A stretch of DNA of 64,000 nucleotides from Oscillospiraceae bacterium (lineage in GTDB: Bacteria > Bacillota > Clostridia > Oscillospirales > Ruminococcaceae): assembly GCA_018110825.1 (NCBI GenBank), contig JAGBCL010000117.1, positions 62,001-126,000 of the forward strand, in the 5' to 3' direction. The notes under the pieces were generated by a model, which had not been told where the DNA came from, made no database searches, and saw only the letters and a list, made by a program, of their open reading frames with translations. Positions 18,680 through 26,343 of this stretch are shown here, piece after piece. A program made the translations under genes and the position numbers. Within the stretch, counting starts at the first letter, position 1. Every line of letters begins with the position of its first letter.

Positions 18680-19498
18680 ATGAATGAACTTGCACAGAAC
18701 ATTACTAATGACAGAGAGCTGACGAAAAATGCGTATCAGCATATAAAGGCTCAGCTCGATGAGGAAATGTCAAAGCCTGTAAAGAAACGTGATTACGAAA
18801 AAATTGCAAGCTTATCAGCAGATTTATGTGCATTGATTGACGGAGAGCCTGAGACAAATGAAGTTGATAACGGTATCAATAAGCTTTATAACCGCATTTC
18901 TGAATATGAAAAGAGCAGAAGAAAACCGTCCGTAAGAGTAGTTCGTAAGATGATACCTGTTGTTTGCGTAGTAGCAGCAATGCTTGTAGCAAACTGTTTT
19001 ACGGTATCAGCTTTCGGAAAGAACGTGTTTTCCGTAGTGATTGAGTTTGCCCAGGGCGGCTTCTCGATAGACTTTGACAAGCGGAATGATGTTATCGAAT
19101 TGCCTACATCAGAAGATGATCCATACGGTATTATCGCTGAATGTGCAAAGTATGAGATTTACCCTGAAACTCCGCACTATCTGCCTGACGGATTTGAAAT
19201 CAGAAATGTAAATTATAATGAAAATGACAGTTTTTCATCGGTATCATTCGATTTTTACAATGGTGAAAAAAGTATTAGTATTGCTTACGATATGTTTACT
19301 GGTGAAATTGGAAAAATGGGAATACCGAGTGACAATTTTAATATTTCAGAAACAAAGGTAAACGGACATATAGCTATAATTTCAAAGGAAGATAATCAAT
19401 TTACAATTACCTATCAGGCTGATAACATTGTAACTTGTATTTTTACACAAGATGTTGATTATTCGGAATGCGACAAAATTATAGCTTCGATTAAATGA
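18680..19498 (+). CDS. Membrane-anchored anti-sigma factor, DUF4367-like
   Basis: The ~90-residue N-terminal part is cytoplasmic and helical, followed by one membrane segment (MIPVVCVVAAMLVANCFTVSAFG, about residues 91-113) and an extracellular part with the DUF4367 look: YEIYPETPHYLPDGFEIRNV, later IAIISKEDNQFTITYQADNIV. Such proteins bind an ECF sigma factor in the cytoplasm and sense the outside. AAGGAG lies 10 bases before ATG 18680; a TTG at 18671 is too close to it. The gene directly follows the sigma gene and its stop overlaps the next ATG region, so the three genes form one operon. 272 aa. Confidence 0.8.
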   Translation: MNELAQNITNDRELTKNAYQHIKAQLDEEMSKPVKKRDYEKIASLSADLCALIDGEPETNEVDNGINKLYNRISEYEKSRRKPSVRVVRKMIPVVCVVAAMLVANCFTVSAFGKNVFSVVIEFAQGGFSIDFDKRNDVIELPTSEDDPYGIIAECAKYEIYPETPHYLPDGFEIRNVNYNENDSFSSVSFDFYNGEKSISIAYDMFTGEIGKMGIPSDNFNISETKVNGHIAIISKEDNQFTITYQADNIVTCIFTQDVDYSECDKIIASIK

Positions 19499-19509
19499 AT
19501 GGAGAAAAA

Positions 19510-19971
19510 ATGAAAAAAGCATTTTTGGCTTTCGGTGTTGCAGGAGTATTGACATATTGTGTTCCTACAATGCCGACAAAAGCAATAGACACAAACACGG
19601 AAATCACTTATAGCACAGAAGCAGAAACAAGAGCTACTGGTTTAATTTATCAGTATTATTTAGGTGTTTCTGCAAGTAATGGCGATTTAATAGTATCAGG
19701 ATATACTCGTTCAAATGATACTATGAAATCCATAGGCTATAAGGATTTAGTGGTTGAGAGAAGCAAAGACGGTGTAAACTGGTCAGACGATACGGAAATC
19801 GGTGATAAACTTACATCATCGGCTACATCGTATTACCTTAACGATTATTCTGTATCGGTAGACGGTGGCTATTATTACCGTGTAAGCGGCAAGCATTATG
19901 CAAAGGAAAGTGGACTGTTCGGCAGTTCTCAGAGCATAGACAACACTTCAAATGTTGTGTATATAAGCTGA
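19510..19971 (+). CDS. Secreted protein of unknown function, 153 aa
   Basis: N-terminal signal peptide MKKAFLAFGVAGVLTYCVPTMPTKA with a plausible AxA-type cleavage site before IDT. The mature part is beta-rich (ATGLIYQYYLGVSASNGDLIVSGYT, VERSKDGVNWSDD, GGYYYRVSGKHYA), similar to an immunoglobulin-like or fibronectin-like domain. GGAGA lies just before ATG 19510; an earlier ATG at 19495 overlaps the upstream stop and lacks a site. It is the third gene of the sigma/anti-sigma operon, so it may be the regulated or sensed surface component. No enzyme motif seen. Confidence 0.75.
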   Translation: MKKAFLAFGVAGVLTYCVPTMPTKAIDTNTEITYSTEAETRATGLIYQYYLGVSASNGDLIVSGYTRSNDTMKSIGYKDLVVERSKDGVNWSDDTEIGDKLTSSATSYYLNDYSVSVDGGYYYRVSGKHYAKESGLFGSSQSIDNTSNVVYIS

Positions 19972-19974
19972 TAG

Positions 19975-19993
19975 GTGTGTCACGGTGACACAC
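19975..19993. repeat. GTGTGTCAC palindrome, copy 2
   Basis: GTGTGTCAC-G-GTGACACAC, identical in its core to copy 1 at 1,671-1,697 and again placed directly after a stop codon. No T tract follows here, so simple termination is less likely; a protein-binding site or dispersed repeat is possible. A further inverted repeat, AATTGATTGT / ACAATCAATT (20,026-20,035 with 20,078-20,087), lies downstream. Confidence 0.7.
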
Positions 19994-20090
19994 TTCAATA
20001 CAAATTAAAAGAAAGGTAGTGGTCAAATTGATTGTATAGGGCATAAACTCCGACTTCTTTTACTATTTCATCAACAAACAATCAATTAAA

Positions 20091-20213
20091 TGCTTTGGAG
20101 AAATCCAAACGCAATACTTAATACATCTTTTATCACATTCTTTAAACGCAGTATAAAAACATATCAATAGTGACATAAAGGGTTTCTCCTCACGAGAAAG
20201 TGAGGAAAATTCT
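20091..20213 (+). ncRNA. Structured 5' leader, copy 1 (candidate cis-regulatory RNA)
   Basis: Three blocks are conserved with copy 2 at 21,805-21,925. (1) TTTGGA-GAAA-TCCAAA at 20,094-20,109, a stem closed by a GNRA tetraloop. (2) TTTAAACGCAG near 20,141. (3) GGGTTTCTCC joined to CCTCAC-GAGAAA-GTGAGG at 20,180-20,204, a hairpin that buries the GTGAGG ribosome site. Block 1 GGAGAAATCC can instead pair with GGGTTTCTCC, which would disrupt the ribosome-site hairpin. Mutually exclusive pairings in front of a secreted-protein gene suggest a riboswitch or thermosensor. It matches no class I recognise. Confidence 0.6.
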
Positions 20214-21005
20214 ATGAAATTTACAAAAAAGATTATGACAATGGCAACTTGTGCAATAATGTTAGGTGGTATTGCAACAGGAAATTCAGACATATCATTC
20301 AAAAATTATGAGGGCTTTTCTACAAACGCCGTTATTATTGATGATTCGCCACTTGTAAAAGTGTCAAGTACATCTAACAGTAATTTTGACCAGAGAGTAG
20401 TTCAGCTCTATGCGGTATATTCTGACGGAACTTACTCGTATAGTACAGGATTTATCGTTGGTGACAATGAAATTGCTTCTTGTGCACACGGTTTATATAA
20501 AGGTGGTTATCCTGAATATGTTAATGTTTATGTAAAAAGATGTGGATCATCTACTTACGATACTAATTACAGCTTTAAACTTACATATTCAAGCGAAAAA
20601 CAAAACATTGTCGTTCATGATAACTATAAAACCACTGGTGACGATGAGTATGATATAGGAATAATCACTACCACTACGGATTTGTCAGCATTAGGAAAGT
20701 TCACCTTAAATACAGCATATACACCTAATAAAACTACACCCCATACCTATACTGTAAAAGGTTATCCAATGGAAGCTACTCACACTGAATATCAAAAATA
20801 TCAGTGCTACAGTTCAGGCGATTACAAAAGTTCAAGTAATGAGATTTTGCGATACTTTGCTTCAACTTTAGGCGGAATGAGTGGTGCTCCAGTTATTTAT
20901 GACGGCAAAGTTGTCGCAATTAATGTCGGTCATATTGATACTACTGCTACAAAATATAATTTGGGTACAAGAAATATATCTTGGCTGAACAATCATATTT
21001 CGTAA
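20214..21005 (+). CDS. Secreted trypsin-like (V8/glutamyl) serine protease
   Basis: Signal peptide MKFTKKIMTMATCAIMLGG, then a chymotrypsin-fold protease. The catalytic triad is visible: His in SCAHGL, Asp in DEYDIGII, Ser in LGGMSGAPV. GFIVGDNEIASCAH and GAPVIYDGKVVAINVGH are typical of the S1B glutamyl endopeptidase group. It should cleave extracellular proteins, host or bacterial. 263 aa, normal for the group, with no obvious long propeptide. Its first ~16 residues and its leader RNA are nearly the same as those of the cell-wall hydrolase at 21,926, showing a duplicated leader/export cassette. Confidence 0.88.
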   Translation: MKFTKKIMTMATCAIMLGGIATGNSDISFKNYEGFSTNAVIIDDSPLVKVSSTSNSNFDQRVVQLYAVYSDGTYSYSTGFIVGDNEIASCAHGLYKGGYPEYVNVYVKRCGSSTYDTNYSFKLTYSSEKQNIVVHDNYKTTGDDEYDIGIITTTTDLSALGKFTLNTAYTPNKTTPHTYTVKGYPMEATHTEYQKYQCYSSGDYKSSSNEILRYFASTLGGMSGAPVIYDGKVVAINVGHIDTTATKYNLGTRNISWLNNHIS

Positions 21006-21053
21006 AAACAACATCAGTATATTGCCGACATAAAAATTAAAGGAGTTATTACG

Positions 21054-21764
21054 ATGATAAAAAAAGTTCTTTTGACAATTTTTTTGTCGGCAGTTATTAT
21101 TGCTGATTTATGTTCAATAACTGTTAGTGCAGATTGGAAACAAATATCAGAAACAGAATACGAATATTATAAATCTGATAGTACTAAATGCAGTAACGGA
21201 TTATTTAAAATTGATGGAGTAACATATCAATTTGATGAAAACGGTATATGCCTTGGTGCTTATTCAGGGTGGACGAGGCAAAAAAACGACCATACTAAGC
21301 TTAAGTACTACAAAAATGGCTTTCAAGTAGAAGATTGGGTAAAAATTAACGGTAAATTTTATTATTTTAGCAATTATTTTACTGGCGAAGTTACAAATGA
21401 AATAAAAAAGATTTTCAATGTAGAAGCTTCATATGTAAACAATGACTTGATTATTAAATTTGATATTGAAAATTTAACCAATAAGCCTATATTACTTGGT
21501 GATTTTAAACTTGAAAAATTGACAAACAATGAATGGGGTTTACTTACATTAAGTAATAGCTATCGTAAACACGGCGATGATGTTATGGGTTTATTGGGCA
21601 AGGCAAAAATACCATCACAAATAAACATTTCCAAAATGTATGATGGACTTGAACAAGGGATATATAGAATTGTTGACGGCGATGTAAATAATTATGGTGT
21701 TGCTTCAGATGCTTTTCAAATATCACTTGATGATAATGGTCAATATATCATTGATATGTTATAA
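21054..21764 (+). CDS. Secreted cell-wall-binding repeat protein with Ig-like end
   Basis: Signal peptide MIKKVLLTIFLSAVIIADLCSITVSA. Residues ~45-120 hold choline/cell-wall-binding-type repeats: NGLFKIDGVTYQFDENGICLGAYSGW and VKINGKFYYFSNYFTGE. The C-terminal ~110 residues (VEASYVNNDLIIKFDIENLTNKPILLGDFKLEKL, then GIYRIVDGD) resemble a bacterial Ig-like domain. It probably stays attached to the cell envelope by the repeats. AAGGAG precedes the ATG. It lies between the protease and hydrolase genes in the same direction but lacks their leader RNA. Confidence 0.75.
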   Translation: MIKKVLLTIFLSAVIIADLCSITVSADWKQISETEYEYYKSDSTKCSNGLFKIDGVTYQFDENGICLGAYSGWTRQKNDHTKLKYYKNGFQVEDWVKINGKFYYFSNYFTGEVTNEIKKIFNVEASYVNNDLIIKFDIENLTNKPILLGDFKLEKLTNNEWGLLTLSNSYRKHGDDVMGLLGKAKIPSQINISKMYDGLEQGIYRIVDGDVNNYGVASDAFQISLDDNGQYIIDML

Positions 21765-21804
21765 AAAATGATTATCATACTTATTATGATAGAATAAAAA
21801 ATAA

Positions 21805-21925
21805 ACGCTTGGAGAAATCCAAACAAATTAAGAAATATCCTTTTTAACGCAGATTTAAACAGAAAATAAAAACAAAACAATAAATGCTCAACGGGTTTCT
21901 CCTCACGAGAAAGTGAGGAAAACTT
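21805..21925 (+). ncRNA. Structured 5' leader, copy 2 (candidate cis-regulatory RNA)
   Basis: Same architecture as copy 1: TTGGA-GAAA-TCCAA (21,809-21,822), TTTTTAACGCAG (21,841-21,852), then GGGTTTCTCC and CCTCAC-GAGAAA-GTGAGG (21,894-21,918) ending 7 bases before the ATG. The spacers between blocks differ in sequence and length from copy 1 while the paired blocks are kept, as expected for selected RNA structure. Confidence 0.6.
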
Positions 21926-22699
21926 ATGAGATTTACAAAGAAAATTTTAACAATGGCTACTTGTGCAGTTATAGCTGCTTCTTCAATGGTGGGTATGAGT
22001 GCTTCGGCAGCAATCAGCGGAACAACTTCTACATACGCTGTTACGCCTGAATTGATGACTGAAATAAACGCATGGGCAGATTCTCTTTATACAGCAAGTA
22101 TCAATGGTACTTTTGCAAGGGCAATAAGTTATTCAAGTGATTGGTATTCTGACTTGGGAGATGTTGAAATCCTTACAAGACTTATTTACGCAGAAACTAC
22201 TACAAATTCAAGCTACTATTCAAATGAACACAGAGCAGTGGCATGGGTTTTGATAAACCGTGTTAACGACGGTAGATTCGGTGGCAGTACATTCCGTTCA
22301 GTTGCAACAGCTTATGACCAATTTGAAACAATTAGAGGATATTCGGGAAATACACAATCCCAAAACATTGAAAGGACAAAAAATGCAAGAGAACCTGACT
22401 TATCAACATCAGCAAGCAAAGCTGCATGGAAAGATGCTATATGGCTTGCTTGTACATTGTTGTCTGTTTCAAGTCCAAGTGATTGTTCTTCCATTTTTAA
22501 TAAACCTACCGGAATTACCAATCAGCTTTATTTTAGTGGCTCTAATTATGTTACCTTTGGAACTAATTCAAGCGGAGGGTTAACTATAAGCGGTAGTTCT
22601 GTGTCTAACGCTGCGTATGCCGGATATGGTGTGGTAACAACTGAAAGTGCGGCAGAAGCCAACGCTTCAACACATAGAAATATTTACTATTACAAATAA
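21926..22699 (+). CDS. Secreted cell-wall hydrolase, SleB-like
   Basis: Signal peptide MRFTKKILTMATCAVIAASSMVGMSASA. The mature protein contains a SleB/hydrolase_2-type domain: LTRLIYAETTTNS with the likely catalytic glutamate, then RAVAWVLINRVNDGRFGGSTFRSVATAYDQFETI, the signature of spore-cortex or wall lytic transglycosylase-like enzymes. It should cut peptidoglycan glycan strands outside the membrane. 257 aa, with no separate wall-binding domain. It shares its leader RNA and first residues with the protease gene at 20,214, so the two exports are probably controlled by the same signal. Confidence 0.82.
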   Translation: MRFTKKILTMATCAVIAASSMVGMSASAAISGTTSTYAVTPELMTEINAWADSLYTASINGTFARAISYSSDWYSDLGDVEILTRLIYAETTTNSSYYSNEHRAVAWVLINRVNDGRFGGSTFRSVATAYDQFETIRGYSGNTQSQNIERTKNAREPDLSTSASKAAWKDAIWLACTLLSVSSPSDCSSIFNKPTGITNQLYFSGSNYVTFGTNSSGGLTISGSSVSNAAYAGYGVVTTESAAEANASTHRNIYYYK

Positions 22700-22713
22700 A
22701 TAACGAGAGGAAA

Positions 22714-23433
22714 ATGGTTTTGAAAAAAGCAATAATTTACTTCATCGTCTTTTTAAGCGGTATATTTATCAGCGGATTGATTTGTCAATCGTTGTATTCT
22801 CATGCTGCTGAGGACAAAATAAAATCGGCAACGGTAAGTACAATTGAAGAAATGACAAAAGATATTATAAATGAAAACAATTTCTTTTATTATTCCGATT
22901 CACCTATTTTTACTAATAAAGAAGTAAATTATGAAATATATACTTATGATAATAAATACGGTGTATCTTTTCCTGATTCGGAATTACCAACGGTTTGTTA
23001 CATATTTGAAGCTTATGGAAGCAATTTATTTTACATAGGCAGAGAAAAGATTGATACTGATAATTTGTATGCAAGCGGTAGTTTATTTATAGATGGAGTA
23101 GCTATTCCTGATTACAGCAAATATGATAATTACTGTGATACATTCGATTACAAAGTAATGTGTGAAAGTATTTGCGAAAATTATTGTGATTTTGCTGAAA
23201 AGAAAATAGAGGTATATGCAGTAAAGTCATTTGAATGGGATATGTCACTCAACGGAGGAAAACGGGTTGTTGTCAGTATAGATGACAGCTCCTATATAGA
23301 TAACTATGCTGTATCGGGAATCAAAGGATATATTTTGGACAGAACTAATTATTCCCAAGAAATAAAAAACAACACAACTTATGAAAAGCTGATTTCTAAT
23401 TCATACGAACACGTTGTGAAATATATAGGATAA
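22714..23433 (+). CDS. Membrane-anchored or secreted hypothetical protein
   Basis: The N-terminus KKAIIYFIVFLSGIFISGLICQSLYSHA is a hydrophobic export signal or single anchor. The rest (about 210 residues) is hydrophilic with many Tyr, Asp and Cys residues (NYCDTFDYKVMCESICENYCD), so disulfides are possible. No family recognised. GAGAGG lies 4 bases before ATG 22714 and 10 before TTG 22720; either could be used. It closes the secreted-protein block and is followed by a clear terminator at 23,448. Confidence 0.7.
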   Translation: MVLKKAIIYFIVFLSGIFISGLICQSLYSHAAEDKIKSATVSTIEEMTKDIINENNFFYYSDSPIFTNKEVNYEIYTYDNKYGVSFPDSELPTVCYIFEAYGSNLFYIGREKIDTDNLYASGSLFIDGVAIPDYSKYDNYCDTFDYKVMCESICENYCDFAEKKIEVYAVKSFEWDMSLNGGKRVVVSIDDSSYIDNYAVSGIKGYILDRTNYSQEIKNNTTYEKLISNSYEHVVKYIG

Positions 23434-23447
23434 TCCGCTTGTTTTAT

Positions 23448-23478
23448 GAACCGTACAGATTATTGTGCGGTTCTTTTT
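23448..23478 (+). terminator. Intrinsic terminator after secreted-protein block
   Basis: Stem GAACCGTAC / GTGCGGTTC (one G-T pair), loop AGATTATT, then TTTTTG. Confidence 0.85.
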
Positions 23479-23490
23479 GTTCTAATACTC

Positions 23491-23519
23491 TTGCATAACC
23501 ACTAAAAACGTGATATAAT
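23491..23519 (+). promoter_or_regulatory. Promoter of the Rpn-type gene
   Basis: TTGCAT (23491-23496), 17-base spacer, TATAAT (23514-23519), 30 bases before the ATG of the nuclease gene, which has AGGAGG. Confidence 0.75.
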
Positions 23520-23549
23520 ATTATTAACAAGAATAGGAGGGCAAAACCA

Positions 23550-24335
23550 ATGGCACGAAACGTAATTTCCGCAAAGCTTGATATAATATTCAAGAAAATA
23601 TTTACCGAAAACAGCGATATGCTTCATTCATTTGTGGCAAGTATGCTCGATGTTCCCTCGGAAAGCATAGAGGAAATAAAAATCACCAACACGGAGTTGC
23701 CGCCTGAAACCTATTCGGGTAAGTTTAGCCGACTGGATCTGAGCCTGAGAGTAGACAACAGACTTGTAAATGTAGAAATTCAGGTGAAGAATGAACCTGA
23801 TTACCGTGACAGGACATTGTTCTATTGGGCAAAGCTTTACTCATCAGAGCTGAAAAGCGGTGAGGACTACGGCGAACTTAAACAGACTATAACAATAAAT
23901 ATTATAAATTTCAATATGTTCAGCGGTGATGATTATCACACAGAAGTTGCCGCAATGATAAAGGAAACAGATGAGATTTTCTCCGATAAATTCAGTATGC
24001 ACTTCTTTGAGCTGAAAAAAGTCGGGAAAAAGCCAAATCCAAACAATAGCCGTGAATTATGGTTACAATTCATCAATGCTGATAGTGAGGAGGAGTTTGA
24101 AATGATTAAGCAGACAGAAATTCCTATTATGCAAAAAGCAGTAAGAATTATCTATGATATAAGCGAAGATACTAAAATAAGAGAAATTGCTCGTCTGCGT
24201 GAGAAAGCTCTGCACGATGAAGCTTCTGCTCTGAAGAACGCTAAAGCAGAAGAACGTGTTGAGACAATATCACGAATGAAAGCTCTTGGATTCACGGATG
24301 AGCAGATAAATGCAATCTATTCAGATAGAATATAA
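23550..24335 (+). CDS. Rpn/PD-(D/E)XK nuclease-family transposase-like protein
   Basis: A 261-residue member of the Rpn / PDDEXK_2 family (recombination-promoting nucleases, often called putative transposases). The nuclease core is visible: SRLDLSLRVDNRLVNVEIQVKNEPDYRDRTLFYWAKLYSSEL, giving D and ExQ-type metal ligands. The C-terminal part is helical (ISEDTKIREIARLREKALHDEASALKNAKAEE) and ends with MKALGFTDEQINAIY, usual for the family. It has its own promoter and terminator, so it is a free-standing unit. Many genomes carry several copies and mobility of the gene itself is not established. Confidence 0.85.
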   Translation: MARNVISAKLDIIFKKIFTENSDMLHSFVASMLDVPSESIEEIKITNTELPPETYSGKFSRLDLSLRVDNRLVNVEIQVKNEPDYRDRTLFYWAKLYSSELKSGEDYGELKQTITINIINFNMFSGDDYHTEVAAMIKETDEIFSDKFSMHFFELKKVGKKPNPNNSRELWLQFINADSEEEFEMIKQTEIPIMQKAVRIIYDISEDTKIREIARLREKALHDEASALKNAKAEERVETISRMKALGFTDEQINAIYSDRI

Positions 24336-24338
24336 TGA

Positions 24339-24372
24339 AAAGCCGTACAGACGATGTACGGCTTTGTTTTTT
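24339..24372 (+). terminator. Intrinsic terminator of the Rpn-type gene
   Basis: Stem AAAGCCGTACA / TGTACGGCTTT (24339-24349 with 24355-24365), then GTTTTTT. Confidence 0.88.
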
Positions 24373-24387
24373 ATAGCAGTCATTTTT

Positions 24388-24804
24388 TCAGAAAAATCTG
24401 TTCTTTTTTCTTATAGATTTATCTTTGTCTTCATAAAGATTAATAATTTTAGTGATAACTAAACCAACGATGACCGAAATTGCTACTAATGTGGAATTTA
24501 ATGTTGCAAATGCAATGATAACACAGACTACGAGTGCAATACACACAATAACACCAATAATAAGTGTTCCGTCAGGTTTGTTTCTTTCTTTGCAAATATC
24601 TATTACGTCCTGTTTCGATATTTCACCTATAACTACATTATCGGCATTGCAACACAAAGAATTGTCCTCGTCAAGTGGTGTAGTATTGGGCAATTCAAGT
24701 GTTAGCATAAATAATCTGTCAGCGGCGGTATATTCCGACAATTCTTCTTTGAACACTTTAGGGCATTTTATGTTGCTGTTCAGCTCTATTTCTTTAATAA
24801 TCAT
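24388..24804 (-). CDS. Membrane protein of unknown function, 138 aa
   Basis: The N-terminal ~75 residues are soluble (MIIKEIELNSNIKCPKVFKEELSEY..). The C-terminal half has one long or two short membrane segments (LIIGVIVCIALVVCVIIAFATLNSTLVAISVIVGLVITKII) and ends in a basic tail KDKSIRKKNRFF. The start at 24804 is chosen because GCAGGA lies at correct spacing; longer starts upstream have none. It is transcribed against the Rpn gene and lies next to the left edge of the prophage, so it is the last flanking gene. Family not recognised. Confidence 0.65.
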   Translation of the reverse strand: MIIKEIELNSNIKCPKVFKEELSEYTAADRLFMLTLELPNTTPLDEDNSLCCNADNVVIGEISKQDVIDICKERNKPDGTLIIGVIVCIALVVCVIIAFATLNSTLVAISVIVGLVITKIINLYEDKDKSIRKKNRFF

Positions 24805-24904
24805 TGATGTTCCTGCTTCATACATACCTTTTGTAATCTGACATGTATAATATAAAAAGTGCAAAAATGCGAAAAAATGCGTGAGAAGTTTTAAAAAAGC
24901 AATA

Positions 24905-25090
24905 AAACAACGTAAAATAGCCGTTTTAAAGGTGAAAAAATTTGTAAATGTTGAAAAGGTGGAAAAGTTTGGTGTCAGAGCTTTTCCACCTTTTTTATTT
25001 GTTTGAAACTGGAAAAATAAAAATTGAATTTGAGTGTTTAAAAGTATTTAACGCACAATTTAAAACAATAGCTGAAACAACGTAAAATAG
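24905..25090. repeat. 16-bp direct repeat pair at the prophage left edge
   Basis: AAACAACGTAAAATAG occurs at 24905-24920 and again at 25075-25090, 170 bases apart, with weaker similarity continuing (AGC before, GC after). Paired sites like this near the end of a MuA-encoding prophage are candidates for transposase-binding sites. The 363-base gap 24865-25227 holds these repeats, three hairpins and no gene. Confidence 0.5.
24954..24996 (+). terminator. Strong stem-loop with T tract at prophage left edge
   Basis: AAAAGGTGGAAAAG (24954-24967) pairs with CTTTTCCACCTTTT (24981-24994) around a 13-base loop and is followed by more T. It could insulate prophage and flanking transcription. Confidence 0.75.
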
Positions 25091-25130
25091 GCATTTAAAC
25101 GAATTTTAAAACCGTTTAAATGCCTATTTT
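25084..25130. terminator. 18-bp perfect stem-loop
   Basis: AAAATAGGCATTTAAACG (25084-25101) and its exact complement CGTTTAAATGCCTATTTT (25113-25130), with an 11-base loop. A T-rich flank exists on both strands, so it may act in either direction. It overlaps the second 16-bp direct repeat, so a role as a transposase site is also possible. Confidence 0.7.
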
Positions 25131-25196
25131 AATTAGTCAATTTTATAAAAATACAATTGGAAATTTTGAGGGTGGGAACTGGGAACCAAAAATTAA

Positions 25197-25223
25197 TGGG
25201 GTGGGAACCAAGTTCCTACCCCA
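25197..25223 (-). terminator. Terminator of the repressor gene
   Basis: On the minus strand TGGGGTAGGAAC / GTTCCCACCCCA form a 12-bp stem with loop TTG, 5 bases after the repressor stop codon, followed by TTAATTTTT. Confidence 0.8.
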
Positions 25224-25227
25224 TATT

Positions 25228-25941
25228 TTATATTAATTCTGCAGTTCCAAGAACCAATCCAAAACACCGGAATTCCCTGTTCACTAAGCTAATATCATCA
25301 TAATCCGGGTTAAGAGAAATGAGTTTGTCACCATCAAATTTCTTTATGTATCCCTTACCGTCTACATCGAAAATTCCTATCTGTCCTATATCAACAGCAG
25401 GCTGCTGACGTATCAGAACATAGTCACCATCATAGAACTTCGGCTCCATACTGCTGCCATCAACCTTGAGCATAAAGTCAGCTTTGCGGCTTTCCTTCGT
25501 TTCGACTATATCAATAGTATCCCATTGCTCATAATCATACAGCTCGTCACCGATACCTGCAGAAACACGGTTATCAGAGCAGTGGAGCGAAATAGTGTTG
25601 ACTCTATTTTCTACAATAACCTGCTCTTCGTACAGCTCTGCGAGAGCTGATGCTCTTCCGATGAGACGCTGTTTCTCTCGTTCCGGTAATTTTTTATAGT
25701 ATGAAAGAAGCTCCTGCTCGTCATTTGGTAATGACGGGCTTTTTTCTTTGCCTGTGAGCAGGTAGTAAGGAGAAATACTCAAAAATTCACAAATTGGGAT
25801 AATATACTTTGCTGGAGGGTCAGTATCTCTGTTTTTCCAATTCGTCATTGTACTTGTATTTATGCCTAAATAGGTACACAGTTCAGATTGCTTTTTGTGT
25901 TTATCCTTCAAAATATCTAAAATATTATTAATTAAAGACAA
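25228..25941 (-). CDS. Phage repressor: HTH plus S24/LexA-type peptidase domain
   Basis: CI/LexA-type master repressor. Residues ~1-65 form an XRE helix-turn-helix (NNILDILKDKHKKQSELCTYLGINTSTMTNWKNRDTDPPAKYIIPICEFL). The C-terminal S24 domain has SAGIGDEL (cleavage-region AG), KVDGSSMEPKFYDGDYVLIRQQ with the catalytic Ser, and GYIKKF with the catalytic Lys. It should be self-cleaved after RecA activation, linking induction to DNA damage. The start is a TTG at 25941 with AGGAGTGAT upstream; longer forms run into the operator region. 237 aa. Transcribed leftward toward the prophage end, in the position of Mu c. The operators lie in the divergent region 25942-26030. Confidence 0.88.
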   Translation of the reverse strand: MSLINNILDILKDKHKKQSELCTYLGINTSTMTNWKNRDTDPPAKYIIPICEFLSISPYYLLTGKEKSPSLPNDEQELLSYYKKLPEREKQRLIGRASALAELYEEQVIVENRVNTISLHCSDNRVSAGIGDELYDYEQWDTIDIVETKESRKADFMLKVDGSSMEPKFYDGDYVLIRQQPAVDIGQIGIFDVDGKGYIKKFDGDKLISLNPDYDDISLVNREFRCFGLVLGTAELI

Positions 25942-25975
25942 AATAATCACTCCTATTATGTGCAAAACTCCAAAA

Positions 25976-26027
25976 TTCACAAATGGGAGCAAATTTCATT
26001 GACAAGCTTTCATTTGTGAGTTATAAT
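25976..26027 (+). promoter_or_regulatory. Early promoter with overlapping inverted operators
   Basis: TTGACA (25999-26004), 17-base spacer, TATAAT (26022-26027), a perfect promoter reading right into the early operon. TTCACAAATG at 25976-25985 and its near-complement CATTTGTGAG at 26011-26020 (inside the spacer) look like repressor operators. A repressor bound there would block the early promoter, the classical lysis-lysogeny switch. A hairpin AAACCGAG / CTTGGTTT follows in the leader. Confidence 0.8.
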
Positions 26028-26124
26028 TTACAATAGTAAACCGAGTAGGCATAGCAATCCCTTGGTTTACAAGAACATTCTACCATAAGAAACTTGAAAA
26101 AACAATAGGAACGGAGGAACTTTA

Positions 26125-26343
26125 ATGAAAATCATTATTGAAGGCTCTGCGGAAGAGGTGTTGGATATTCTTTCGGCGCTTAAACCTCATAGCGAACATG
26201 ATATCGAAAACTCATCTGTACTGTATGACGCTATTCAAAAAGGGGTTGAAAAAGCTCAAAAATGCAATAACAATCTCTCCAAAGAAGAACTGGAACTTGT
26301 TTTTATGGATAAGGTAATAACAGCTCTTTCATCAATTCTGTAA
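26125..26343 (+). CDS. Small early phage protein, 72 aa
   Basis: First rightward gene of the prophage early operon, with GGAGGA before the ATG. The protein (MKIIIEGSAEEVLDILSALKPHSEHD...) is acidic and mostly helical, with no known motif. From its place just after the early promoter, a role in early regulation or host takeover is possible, but nothing in the sequence proves it. Its 3' end overlaps the oppositely oriented gene at 26332-26565 by 12 bases. Confidence 0.7.
   Translation: MKIIIEGSAEEVLDILSALKPHSEHDIENSSVLYDAIQKGVEKAQKCNNNLSKEELELVFMDKVITALSSIL

Noticed and set aside
20091-20213. Leader considered as a known c-di-GMP, preQ1 or fluoride riboswitch
   Set aside because: Conserved cores of those classes as I know them are absent; only the general hairpin layout is similar.
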